From positions 1 through 24,852 of the forward strand of contig JAAZLY010000115.1 of the NCBI GenBank assembly GCA_012799115.1: a DNA stretch of 24,852 nt, given 5' to 3'. The stretch comes from Bacillota bacterium (lineage in GTDB: Bacteria; Bacillota; Limnochordia; Darwinibacteriales; Darwinibacteriaceae). The notes under the pieces are model-generated. The model did no database searches. It had not been told where the DNA came from and saw only the letters and a list, made by a program, of their open reading frames with translations. Made by a program: the position numbers and the translations under genes. Positions 6,936 to 14,132 of this stretch are shown here, piece after piece (positions within the stretch are counted from its first letter, which is position 1; each line of letters starts with the position of its first letter).

Positions 6936-7876
6936 GTTCGTTCCCCCCTAAAGATTAAGTAGAGGAAGAGCATACTCCCAACGGTTCCCAAGGTGAGCCC
7001 AACGGGAATTTCATAGGGAGCGATGAGTACACGACCAAGGAGATCCGCCCCCAAAAGTAAGACGGCGCCTAATAGGGCAGCTGCGGTCAGATTCCCCTTG
7101 ATGTTGTCACCGTAGAAGATGGTAATGATGTTCGGGACGATCAAACCTAAGAAAGGAATCTGGCCCACTGTGACCACGACCAAAGCAGAGAGAAGGGCGA
7201 CAAGGCCCACACCGACGTTGACAACGAACTTGTAGTTCAGACCCAAATTGATGGCAAACTCCTCTCCCATGCCAGCAATGGTAAATTGATGGGCAAAGAA
7301 AAACGCGATCCCCAGAAGCGGTATACTTAGATACAAAAGCTCATAGCGGCCTTGGGTGACTAGGGCGAAATTGCCCATCAGCCAAGCGGAGATATTTTGA
7401 ACCAAGTCGTGGCGATAGGCCACAAAGGTCGTTATGGAATTGAAGATGTTTCCGAACATAATGCCGAGTAAAGGTACAAAAATGACATTCTTGAACTTGA
7501 TTTTTCGTAGGACGAACATAAATAAAAATGTACCCGCCATTGCAAAGAGAAAGACAATGAGCATTTTCAAAAGAGGCGAAGCCCCTGGGAAGAAGAGCAG
7601 TGTGCAAATGACTCCCCCTTTTGCCGCATCAACGGTTCCTGCGGTCGTAGGAGAAACAAAACGATTGCGCGATATCTGTTGCATGATCAAACCGGCGATG
7701 GCCATGCTCATGCCAACAAGAATAACAGTAAGCAAGCGAGGGATGCGGCTGATCACCATGATCTGCATAACATACTGATCAAGACCTTGTAACCCCATGC
7801 CCAAAGTGGCCATGGCAAAAACGATTAATAGCAGGATTAAATAGCGCTTCCTCAAAACTCCCCCAATTGACACCAC
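6932..7876 (-). CDS. Siderophore ABC transporter permease, first subunit (FecCD/BtuC family)
   Basis: A 314-residue multi-pass permease and the first gene of the iron-uptake operon. Family motifs are RIPRLLTVILVGMSMAIAGL (about 43-62), SRNRFVSPTTAGTVDAAKGG, and the coupling segment EEFAINLGLNYKF followed by GQIPFLGLIVPNI. Translation probably starts at GTG 7876 (a second GTG follows immediately) behind AGGGGGAGAGG. The promoter and Fur box lie about 30-60 bases upstream. It corresponds to YclN/FatD/CeuB-type subunits. Confidence 0.92.
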   Translation of the reverse strand: MVSIGGVLRKRYLILLLIVFAMATLGMGLQGLDQYVMQIMVISRIPRLLTVILVGMSMAIAGLIMQQISRNRFVSPTTAGTVDAAKGGVICTLLFFPGASPLLKMLIVFLFAMAGTFLFMFVLRKIKFKNVIFVPLLGIMFGNIFNSITTFVAYRHDLVQNISAWLMGNFALVTQGRYELLYLSIPLLGIAFFFAHQFTIAGMGEEFAINLGLNYKFVVNVGVGLVALLSALVVVTVGQIPFLGLIVPNIITIFYGDNIKGNLTAAALLGAVLLLGADLLGRVLIAPYEIPVGLTLGTVGSMLFLYLIFRGERT

Positions 7877-7907
7877 CTCTCCCCCTTGCTATACTGAAAG
7901 CGATTTA

Positions 7908-7922
7908 TGAGAATGATTTTCA
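7908..7922 (-). promoter_or_regulatory. Fur box over the start of the siderophore operon
   Basis: TGAGAATGATTTTCA differs at only two positions from the Bacillus 7-1-7 consensus TGATAATNATTATCA. It lies just downstream of the -10 element at 7937-7932, covering roughly +3 to +17, where bound Fur would block transcription when iron is plentiful. Confidence 0.85.
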
Positions 7923-7931
7923 CTCTCACCT

Positions 7932-7952
7932 ATTATAGCACGGAAGTCGTGC
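7932..7952 (-). promoter_or_regulatory. Extended -10 promoter of the siderophore operon with an inverted repeat in the -35 region
   Basis: On the minus strand TGCTATAAT (7940-7932) is an extended -10 element with a perfect TATAAT. No good -35 hexamer is found 16-18 bases upstream. Instead GCACG (7938-7942) and CGTGC (7948-7952) form an inverted repeat there. A poor -35 with a palindrome in its place suggests an activator, and the divergent AraC-type gene is the obvious candidate. The activator link is inference. Confidence 0.65.
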
Positions 7953-8017
7953 CTGTACTTGCAAGATCTTCCGGTCATTGTCACTTTTTTTGGGTCAAAT
8001 GAAAAGGAGGAGCCAGA

Positions 8018-8716
8018 ATGCGCACCTGCTGCCTAAACGAAGACCTAAACACGGTCATGGAACTTTTTTTTGCCATTACGCAATTGCCCATCACCACCTA
8101 CACGCACGCAGGGGTGCACCCTTGTCCGCACTGCAACGGTGCTGTTTCGAATGATACCTGCCTTTACAAGGAGGGGGAAATTGAAACTCCCGAGGGAAAC
8201 CTGTATCTCCTCCCAATATGTCCTTACTGCAAGAGACTAGGGATGTTCGTCATTGGTCCCTACACTTCGACACAAGAATCGTCAAGGAGACTCAGCTATC
8301 GTCCACCAGAAGCCTGGGTCCATCTCACAAATCTCATGCGCAACCTGCAGACGAAGTATAGTCAAAGCTCGCCTTGTAGTTCACACTGCCTGCCGGTGGC
8401 TCGGGCTCGGAGTATTGTGGAAGAGTGCTATGATCAAGAGATCAGTCTCGAGGGGGTTGCCAACCACTTAGGACTCAATCATACCTACCTATCCACCCTG
8501 TTCAAAGAAGAAACGGGTCGCCCTTTCACGAATTTCGTGCAAGAAGTCCGAATCGAAAAAAGTAAGGAGCTGTTGAACCAAAGCCATATACCCATTCTGG
8601 ATGTCGCTCTTTCGGTCGGGTTTAGTAGCCAAAATTATTATTCGCAGGTATTTAAAAAACTCACCGGGTGTACACCCAGTGAGTTTAGAAAACAAGCTCT
8701 GATGGACAAGGCCTAA
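8018..8716 (+). CDS. AraC-family transcriptional regulator with a cysteine-rich N-terminal domain
   Basis: A 232-residue regulator. The C-terminal 105 residues are an AraC/XylS double helix-turn-helix domain: ISLEGVANHLGLNHTYLSTLFK (split over about 142-163), IPILDVALSVGFSSQNYYSQVFKK in the second motif, and the closing TGCTPSEFRKQ. The N-terminal 120 residues match no sensor I know; they contain C4, C5, a CPHC pair at 36-39, C48, a CPYC pair at 68-71 and a further CSSHC, resembling a zinc ribbon or metal/redox-binding site. AAGGAGGA lies 7 bases before the ATG. The gene diverges from the Fur-controlled siderophore operon and probably regulates it, sensing iron, a siderophore or redox state. 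Its stop overlaps that of ilvE by 4 bases. Confidence 0.85.
   Translation: MRTCCLNEDLNTVMELFFAITQLPITTYTHAGVHPCPHCNGAVSNDTCLYKEGEIETPEGNLYLLPICPYCKRLGMFVIGPYTSTQESSRRLSYRPPEAWVHLTNLMRNLQTKYSQSSPCSSHCLPVARARSIVEECYDQEISLEGVANHLGLNHTYLSTLFKEETGRPFTNFVQEVRIEKSKELLNQSHIPILDVALSVGFSSQNYYSQVFKKLTGCTPSEFRKQALMDKA
8657..8686 (-). terminator. Terminator of ilvE located inside the araC coding region
   Basis: CTCAC-C-GGGTG (8660-8670) pairs with CACCC-A-GTGAG (8673-8683), extended by AAA/TTT at the base. On the minus strand the hairpin is followed by TTTTTT (8659-8654). It lies 27 bases beyond the ilvE stop and within the codons for the conserved TGCTPSEF motif of the AraC regulator. Confidence 0.8.
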
Positions 8717-9780
8717 CTTTCTACCTCTACAATCCAGCCAAAGGGGTCTTCGAGTCTCCCATTTTGGATTCCCGTGATAGTATCGTAGAGCCTTTGGCTT
8801 ATCTCGCCGATCTTTCCTCCACCGATTTGGATGGCCTTATCTCCCCAACCAAGTTTGCCGATGGGGCTAATCACGGCTGCCGTACCGCATCCAAAAGCTT
8901 CAATCAGACGCCCTTCTTCCTGCGCAGCGAAAATCTCTTCGACACTTAACTTGCGTTCGGTCGTAGGAATGCTCCAGGAATCGAGGAGTTTGAGCACGGA
9001 GTCGCGGGTGATGCCAGGCAGCACACTATCGCCTAGATCAGGCGTAATGAGTTCACCATCAATGTTGAAAAACACATTCATGGCCCCCACTTCTTCCACA
9101 TACTTACGCTCCAAACCGTCAAGCCACAAGACCTGCGAATAACCCTTGGCTTGGGCTTGTTTCTGGGCAAGGAGGCTACCTGCATAGTTTCCGGCGGCCT
9201 TAGCATACCCCGTCCCACCTCGAACTGCACGGACATAATGGGGTTCAACCCAGATGTTGACAGGATTTAGACCTTCCTTGTAGTAGGAACCTACAGGAGA
9301 CAAAATCACCATGAACTTGTAGGTTGAGGAAGCTCTAACCCCCAAGACATTGTCACAGCCGATAACAAACGGACGAAGATAAAGGGCTGTGCCCGGGGCG
9401 CTGGGAATCCAGTCTTGATCTACTGTCACAAGCTTCTTGATGGCACTTAAGGCAAACTCCTCATCAAACTGCGGTATAGACATGCGGGCGTTACTCCGAT
9501 TGAGGCGAGCCATGTTCTGCTCAGGGCGGAACAAAAGAACCTTTCCCTCTGGACTTCTATAGGCCTTCATACCTTCAAAAACGGCTTGCCCGTAGTGCAA
9601 TACTGCAGTGGCCGGATCCATCTCCAGAGGCCCATAGGGGACAATTCGTGCATCATGCCATCCCTTATCTTCGCTATAGTCCATAATGAACATGTGATCA
9701 GTAAAAAATCGTCCGAAACCCAGTTTGTTTTGGTCTGGTTTCTCTTTCGGAGACGTCGTTTTTACAAGAGAAATCTTCAC
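8713..9780 (-). CDS. ilvE: Branched-chain amino acid aminotransferase (class IV, group II)
   Basis: A 355-residue PLP enzyme that interconverts Leu, Ile and Val with their 2-oxo acids, the last step of their synthesis. It is of the longer, eukaryote-like group II: MDYSEDKGWHDARIVPYGP, LHYGQAVFEGMKAYR, LYLRPFVIG, and the PLP-lysine segment GGTGYAKAAGNYAGSL. EEVGAMNVFF and the GCGTAAVISPIG phosphate-binding loop also fit. Translation starts at GTG 9780, with GGAGGGAG about 9 bases upstream. No other branched-chain gene is nearby and no canonical T-box sequence is visible upstream. Transcription ends at a hairpin inside the convergent araC gene. Confidence 0.95.
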   Translation of the reverse strand: MKISLVKTTSPKEKPDQNKLGFGRFFTDHMFIMDYSEDKGWHDARIVPYGPLEMDPATAVLHYGQAVFEGMKAYRSPEGKVLLFRPEQNMARLNRSNARMSIPQFDEEFALSAIKKLVTVDQDWIPSAPGTALYLRPFVIGCDNVLGVRASSTYKFMVILSPVGSYYKEGLNPVNIWVEPHYVRAVRGGTGYAKAAGNYAGSLLAQKQAQAKGYSQVLWLDGLERKYVEEVGAMNVFFNIDGELITPDLGDSVLPGITRDSVLKLLDSWSIPTTERKLSVEEIFAAQEEGRLIEAFGCGTAAVISPIGKLGWGDKAIQIGGGKIGEISQRLYDTITGIQNGRLEDPFGWIVEVES

Positions 9781-9959
9781 GCTTGAACACTCCCTCCATC
9801 TTCTTCATTATTTAGATACTTCATTGTTTTTGCGCCGAATCCTGCTTCGCTCCAACGGTGTAATATCGACTGAATCGGCGTTAGCGATGTTTTGCGTTAC
9901 CAGACTAGGTGTCCTTCACGAATGTTTGGATTTTCCTTCGCAAAGAGTTCGCTTTCCAT
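9777..9959 (-). other. Possible leader ORF or decayed small gene upstream of ilvE
   Basis: An ATG at 9959 has AAGGA 8 bases upstream. It opens a 20-codon frame ending at TAA (9899-9897), with a peptide that begins MESELFAKENP and ends GHLVW. The same frame then stays open for 39 further codons to a TGA at 9779-9777 that overlaps the ilvE GTG start. This could be a 20-residue leader peptide or a 60-residue coupled gene broken by one stop codon. A 9-base-pair stem with one mismatch (9833-9841 with 9872-9880) lies between, without a T-run. I recognise no family. The rest of the 300-base gap shows only the purC promoter. Confidence 0.3.
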
Positions 9960-10031
9960 TAAAAAAGTCCTTAAAAAATTTAACAAACCGGGCGGAAGAA
10001 GTTGAGTTGAACATCAGCGGTTTGAAAGCTG

Positions 10032-10060
10032 TTGCTTGATGCTGCGGATTTCTGTAAAAT
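10032..10060 (+). promoter_or_regulatory. Probable sigma-A promoter of purC
   Basis: TTGCTT (10032-10037) and TAAAAT (10055-10060) are separated by 17 bases. The predicted start leaves a leader of roughly 15-20 bases before the ATG, including AAAGGAG. Confidence 0.65.
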
Positions 10061-10082
10061 GAGACTGAAAGGAGTGGGGCCT

Positions 10083-10772
10083 ATGGAAGTGGTTTTTCGA
10101 GGTAAGACCAAGGATGTGTATCGTACAACGGATGGTAAGTACATGCTGAAGTTCAAGGATGATGTAACAGGAGCAGATGGAGTATTTGACCCTGGCGCCA
10201 ATCAGGTAGGGTTGGCTCTGGAAGGTGCTGGCGAAGCCGCGTTACGCCTAAGCAAGTACTTTTTTGAGCTCCTACACGAGAAGGGAATTCCAACCCACTA
10301 CATAACGGCAGATGTGACGGACAAGACGATGACTGTTGAACCCGCCACTCCCTTCGGTGAGGGCTTGGAGGTCATATGCCGCTACCGGGCGGTCGGAAGT
10401 TTCTGGAGACGCTATGGCAAGTATGTGCAAATGGGCGCTCCCCTAGATGCCTTCGTGGAGTTCACCTTAAAGGATGATGCCAGGGAAGATCCACCGATTA
10501 CAGAGGATGCCCTGATCATGCTCGGAATTCTGTCTAAGGAAGAGTATGCTACCCTCTGCCAGCTGACGCGGGAAATCGCATCTATCGTGAAGGCCGAACT
10601 TGCCGAGAGACAGATGGATCTTTACGATATTAAGTTTGAGTTCGGCCGAATTGGCGAGGATCGGCGTATTGCCCTCATTGACGAGATCTCCGGGGGGAAT
10701 ATGCGCGCCTATAAGGATGGCGTTCAGGTTCAACCCCTAGAGCTAACAGAACTTATGCTAAAGAGTAACTAA
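10083..10772 (+). CDS. purC: SAICAR synthetase (phosphoribosylaminoimidazole-succinocarboxamide synthase), divergent
   Basis: A 229-residue ATP-dependent ligase that joins aspartate to CAIR in purine synthesis. It has the N-terminal FRGKTKDVY loop, LKFKDDVTGADG, the central PTHYI and VICRYRAVGSFWRRYG, the VEFTLKDDAREDPPITEDAL segment that matches the family's acidic substrate/metal region, and a C-terminal ALIDEISGGNMRAY. The last differs from the more usual DE(I/V)xTPDSxR, so this is a divergent branch. The ATG at 10083 is used because AAAGGAG lies about 9 bases upstream; in-frame ATGs at 10032 and 10059 overlap the promoter. It stands alone, outside a pur operon, and its stop overlaps that of the convergent gene by 4 bases. 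Confidence 0.88.
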   Translation: MEVVFRGKTKDVYRTTDGKYMLKFKDDVTGADGVFDPGANQVGLALEGAGEAALRLSKYFFELLHEKGIPTHYITADVTDKTMTVEPATPFGEGLEVICRYRAVGSFWRRYGKYVQMGAPLDAFVEFTLKDDAREDPPITEDALIMLGILSKEEYATLCQLTREIASIVKAELAERQMDLYDIKFEFGRIGEDRRIALIDEISGGNMRAYKDGVQVQPLELTELMLKSN

Positions 10773-11551
10773 ACATACCAACCCAGAACGTAGACCTCTG
10801 CGGCCTCCTCCTCAATTTGATATAGCGCCCGAGCTCCCTTGTTCAGAGCGGCGTCAAATTCCAGAAGGAAGACCTCGTCTTGCAGAGACTCAAGCCGAAG
10901 GACGGCAAGCTCCAAGTCACTGAGAATCGTAAGAATCAAGGAAAGCATACGATAGGAACGAATCAAAAGGCCAATTGTCCCTGATTCTTCTGGAACACGT
11001 AGTTTGCTCCCAACCACCGCATATCGACAATCAACCCTAACGCACGCCTGAATACAAAGGGCGTGCTTTTCCATGGCTAAGAGTAGCTCTTTCCCGAGGG
11101 GTAAGAAGGAGCCATCAACCAAACCCCTTTTGACTTGACTGCAGGCAGAGTCGAGATCATCCGCCTCCATGACCTGAGCCTTAGGATAGAGGGTCTCAAT
11201 AGCTTCGAGGGATTTCCCCCGAAGTTGCCTAAGAATCACCAAAGTCTCTGGACTCTGCAGTTCGCCCTTAGGATCGAAAGCTACCCCTAGAAGGGCCTCA
11301 TATTGTCTCTCCCTGGAGAGGCGCATCAGGGTTTGGAAAAAGACTTGGGCATAGGACTTGAACTTCTCTGGAACCTTTTCTTGGATTCGCTCCAGAACGC
11401 GTACCTCTTGCTCAGGCACATAGACTGCAGCCTGGGTCTTTGCCTTATGGGCCGCCACCCGATCGACAATCTCCATTCTCCTGCGGAACCCTTCCAATAG
11501 ATCTTGATCAACGGCTGAGAGTTCTTGTCGCAAGGCTTCAAGCTCAGACAC
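10769..11551 (-). CDS. Chorismate mutase (AroQ) fused to a degenerate prephenate-dehydratase/ACT-like region
   Basis: A 260-residue protein. Residues 1-85 are a helical AroQ chorismate mutase domain: LEALRQELSAVDQDLLEGF, RRRMEIVDRVAAHK, VYVPEQEVRVLERI. The rest resembles a shortened prephenate dehydratase: DDLDSACSQVKRGLVDGSFLPL recalls its DVFEAVEKGEAD..LPIENS strand, VDCRYAVVGSK falls where TRFxVI should be, and the end (SLILTILSDLELAVLRLES...VYVLGWYV) looks like an ACT domain. The catalytic Thr of the TRF motif is Cys here, and the usual Arg in the mutase PxRE motif is Gln, both by unaided alignment. The GTG at 11551 is chosen because GGGGAGG lies 8 bases upstream and it overlaps the aroC stop by 8 bases. 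It is the last gene of the aromatic operon. Confidence 0.7.
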   Translation of the reverse strand: MSELEALRQELSAVDQDLLEGFRRRMEIVDRVAAHKAKTQAAVYVPEQEVRVLERIQEKVPEKFKSYAQVFFQTLMRLSRERQYEALLGVAFDPKGELQSPETLVILRQLRGKSLEAIETLYPKAQVMEADDLDSACSQVKRGLVDGSFLPLGKELLLAMEKHALCIQACVRVDCRYAVVGSKLRVPEESGTIGLLIRSYRMLSLILTILSDLELAVLRLESLQDEVFLLEFDAALNKGARALYQIEEEAAEVYVLGWYV

Positions 11552-12662
11552 TGGATCCACCTCCCCACCCTTGTACACCAAAGGCCACCAAGAGTAGATC
11601 TGTAATTGCTATCGCGGCGGCAGCTTCGATCGCCACAATAGCTCTAGGTACGATGGCTGGATCATGGCGCCCCTGGATAACGAGGGTCTCTTCTTGCATC
11701 GTCTTCAAATTCACACTGTGTTGGGGCATGGCTATCGATGGCGTGGGCTTAATGCCTACCTGAAAGACAAGGGGCATACCATTTGTGATTCCTCCATTGA
11801 TGCCACCATCGTGATTCGTTCGTGTTCGCACTTTGCCGTCTTCATCGATGTAGAAGGGATCATTGTTCTCTGAGCCAAAACGTCTACAGCCTGCAAAACC
11901 AGCTCCAAAGGATACCGCCTTCACTGCAGGAATTCCGTAGAGTAGCGAAGCCAAGCGTGATTCGACTCCCCCAAAGATGGGATCGCCAAGGCCAGAAGGT
12001 AATCCCACTACAAAACACTGGGCAATCCCCCCAATGGAATCCCCTCTGGAACGGGCCTCCTCTACCGCCCTAATCATCTCTTGTCCTTTTGCATCATCCA
12101 AGACGGGAAACTCTTTATCTGGTAGGCTCTTGATCCTGTGGATATCTAAGTCGGCGGTATCTACTTCTACATCCGAGACTCCCCCAAGTTCTACGATGCG
12201 ACAGTAAACCTCGACACCCTTCCGCTTTAGCATTTGTAGACAGAGAGCTCCAGCTGCGCAGAGGGGAGCGGTGAGCCTACCGGAAAAATGTCCTCCACCT
12301 CTGGGATCCGCTGCGCCTTGGAAGCGAACCAGGCCTGTGAAGTCCGCATGACTCGGCCGCGGTACCTTTATCTCCTGCTCATAGTCGGAGGAACGTGCAT
12401 CCTTGTTCTCAATCACTAAGCAAAGGGGCGTACCCGTTGTCTTGCCCTGGTAGACACCGGAGAGGATGGAAACAGCATCGCCCTCTCTTCTCTTGGTAGA
12501 CCAAGGAGAACGTCCAGGTGCCCTCCTAGAAAGAAAGCTCTGCATCATCGCTAGATCTACTTGTTCACCTGGGGGTAAGTGATCCATTACCACCCCTATC
12601 GCGCTACCATGTGACTCTCCGAAAAGAGTAATACGTAATTGTTCTCCCCAACTTGAGGCCAT
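11544..12662 (-). CDS. aroC: Chorismate synthase
   Basis: A 372-residue enzyme converting 5-enolpyruvylshikimate-3-phosphate to chorismate with reduced FMN. All signatures are present: LFGESHGSAIGV near the start, RRAPGRSPWSTKRREGD, RPSHADFTGL, DPRGGGHFSGRLTAP, the FGSENND loop, HDGGINGGITNGMPL, and GRHDPAIVPRAIVAIEAAAA. The ATG at 12662 follows AGGAGGG and sits 10 bases after the aroE-aroK stop; an upstream in-frame start at 12698 would overlap that gene and add 12 unrelated residues. It is the middle gene of the aromatic operon. Confidence 0.97.
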   Translation of the reverse strand: MASSWGEQLRITLFGESHGSAIGVVMDHLPPGEQVDLAMMQSFLSRRAPGRSPWSTKRREGDAVSILSGVYQGKTTGTPLCLVIENKDARSSDYEQEIKVPRPSHADFTGLVRFQGAADPRGGGHFSGRLTAPLCAAGALCLQMLKRKGVEVYCRIVELGGVSDVEVDTADLDIHRIKSLPDKEFPVLDDAKGQEMIRAVEEARSRGDSIGGIAQCFVVGLPSGLGDPIFGGVESRLASLLYGIPAVKAVSFGAGFAGCRRFGSENNDPFYIDEDGKVRTRTNHDGGINGGITNGMPLVFQVGIKPTPSIAMPQHSVNLKTMQEETLVIQGRHDPAIVPRAIVAIEAAAAIAITDLLLVAFGVQGWGGGSSV

Positions 12663-12672
12663 AGATACCCTC

Positions 12673-14016
12673 CTATCCTTTCCACTCGAAGGCGACAAGA
12701 ATCGTTTCTACAATCTTGGCTAGTTCACCCTCTGCCTGGATCGTTAAGTCAGCGGTTCGTTCATAACGTGGCCGGCGCGCCTGATAGAGCGCTTTGATCT
12801 GTGCAGGATCTCCTTGTAGCATGGGCCGATTCTCATCCCCCCTTACCCTTTCCAGGGCTACCTCTAAAGGAAGATCAAGATAGATCACTAGTGTCTTACT
12901 CTGGCGAAGAACATCATCTATACCCTCCTGCACCAGAGTACCGCCTCCAGTAGCCAGCACCATCGGCTCCGGATTTTGAAGCTCTGCGCAGAAGATCTGT
13001 TGTTCTATGGTACGAAATGCCCCTTCCCCTCCAGCTGCAAAGATCTCCGGGACACTCTTGCCCACGGCTCTGACAATCGCCTCATCTAAGTCAAGGAAGG
13101 GCAAGGATAATGCCTTCGCTAAGGCTAGTCCCACAGTACTCTTACCGCTTCCCATAAAACCGGTCAGTACCACTTTGATCGGACTCCTCTGCAAGACCTC
13201 TCGAGCCAAGAGCCCCTTGAGCTCTTCAAACTCTCGGGCAAAAGGCCGAAAATCCACTTCGGGATTCCAGATCTTCTGCGCCGCAAGGGCCTGTTCAAAA
13301 AGCATCTGTAAACCACCTTTAGCCCAGAGCCCCCTCGTTCTTGCCTGCAATACAAAGCGAGTTGCCGTAGGGTTGTAGATGGTGTCAAAGACCGCCTCCC
13401 TAGCTTTGATCTGTCCTCCAAAGGGTAGCTCTCTAACACCTGGCCACATACCCACGGGGGTTCCGTTGAGACACACATCAAACTGGGCTAGTCCATCAGC
13501 AAAATCAAGGACAGAAATGTTCTGGACTCCACGCTCTTTCAGCTCCAGAACAAGTTGCTGGCCCTTCTCTGGTGAGCGGGCTGCAATCAGGACCTCTTTA
13601 GCACCGGCTTGAACCGCTTCGGTGGCAAGCACCCGAGAGACGCCCCCTGCCCCCAATACACAAACTCTACGACCCTTTAGGGGAACTTGACAAGAAGTGA
13701 AACCGACGCCGTCAGTATTATACCCCACACACTGGTACACCGTATTCACTGCGCCATAAAGAGAGGCGCAAGGCGCTAGAGCTTCCAGATATGGCTTGAT
13801 TGTCACCTTATGAGGGATTGTACAGTTAAACCCGTCTAGATCTGCAAGAAGCGTGGGTACATGCTCAGGCAACGCGTCAGCTGCTAGAGGATAGAGTTTG
13901 TACTCTCCTGGGATACCAACAATCTCCATAATGCTCTCATGAATAAAGGGTGATATGCTATGCCCTAAGGGGTAGCCAAGTAACCCAAAGCGCCGATAGC
14001 CTCTGCGTCTTTTCAC
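12673..14016 (-). CDS. Shikimate dehydrogenase-shikimate kinase fusion
   Basis: A 447-residue bifunctional enzyme (AroE-AroK) covering two successive steps to shikimate-3-phosphate. Residues 10-272 are shikimate dehydrogenase: GHSISPFIH, catalytic K70 in NCTIPHK, VNTVY and D102 in YNTDGVGF, the NADP-binding glycine loop VLGAGGVSR (119-127), and the C-terminal KGGLQMLFEQA. Residues 279-447 are shikimate kinase: Walker A GFMGSGKST (286-294), the substrate-binding DLDE (309-312), FRTIE, ATGGGTL and the ENRPML lid. The short linker has no frameshift. Translation probably starts at GTG 14016 behind AAAGGGTGAG. First gene of the aromatic operon; aroA, aroB and the DAHP synthase gene are not in the window. 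Confidence 0.93.
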   Translation of the reverse strand: MKRRRGYRRFGLLGYPLGHSISPFIHESIMEIVGIPGEYKLYPLAADALPEHVPTLLADLDGFNCTIPHKVTIKPYLEALAPCASLYGAVNTVYQCVGYNTDGVGFTSCQVPLKGRRVCVLGAGGVSRVLATEAVQAGAKEVLIAARSPEKGQQLVLELKERGVQNISVLDFADGLAQFDVCLNGTPVGMWPGVRELPFGGQIKAREAVFDTIYNPTATRFVLQARTRGLWAKGGLQMLFEQALAAQKIWNPEVDFRPFAREFEELKGLLAREVLQRSPIKVVLTGFMGSGKSTVGLALAKALSLPFLDLDEAIVRAVGKSVPEIFAAGGEGAFRTIEQQIFCAELQNPEPMVLATGGGTLVQEGIDDVLRQSKTLVIYLDLPLEVALERVRGDENRPMLQGDPAQIKALYQARRPRYERTADLTIQAEGELAKIVETILVAFEWKG

Positions 14017-14108
14017 CGAAACTCACCCTTTCTTGTATCTCATACCAGGTAATTCATCTCCTTACAGGGCAAATCCTGCACCGTGTCAGAGACGCGGGCC
14101 AGACAGAA

Positions 14109-14132
14109 AAGGAAGGGCCGTGGCCCTTCCTT
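14109..14132 (-). terminator. Terminator of the tnaA-pepF operon
   Basis: AAGGAAGGGCC (14109-14119) pairs perfectly with GGCCCTTCCTT (14122-14132) and is followed on the minus strand by TTTTCTGTCTGG. It begins one base after the pepF stop codon. Confidence 0.88.

Noticed and set aside
9800..9905. A minus-strand frame reading NIANAD, recalling the flagellar rod-protein motif
   Set aside because: The frame is under 40 codons, begins after a stop, has no start signal, and nothing else flagellar is nearby. The match is six residues and likely chance.
9781..10031. A T-box upstream of ilvE
   Set aside because: No AGGGTGGNACCGCG-like sequence or stem-I wording is present on the minus strand; the visible stem has no T-run.
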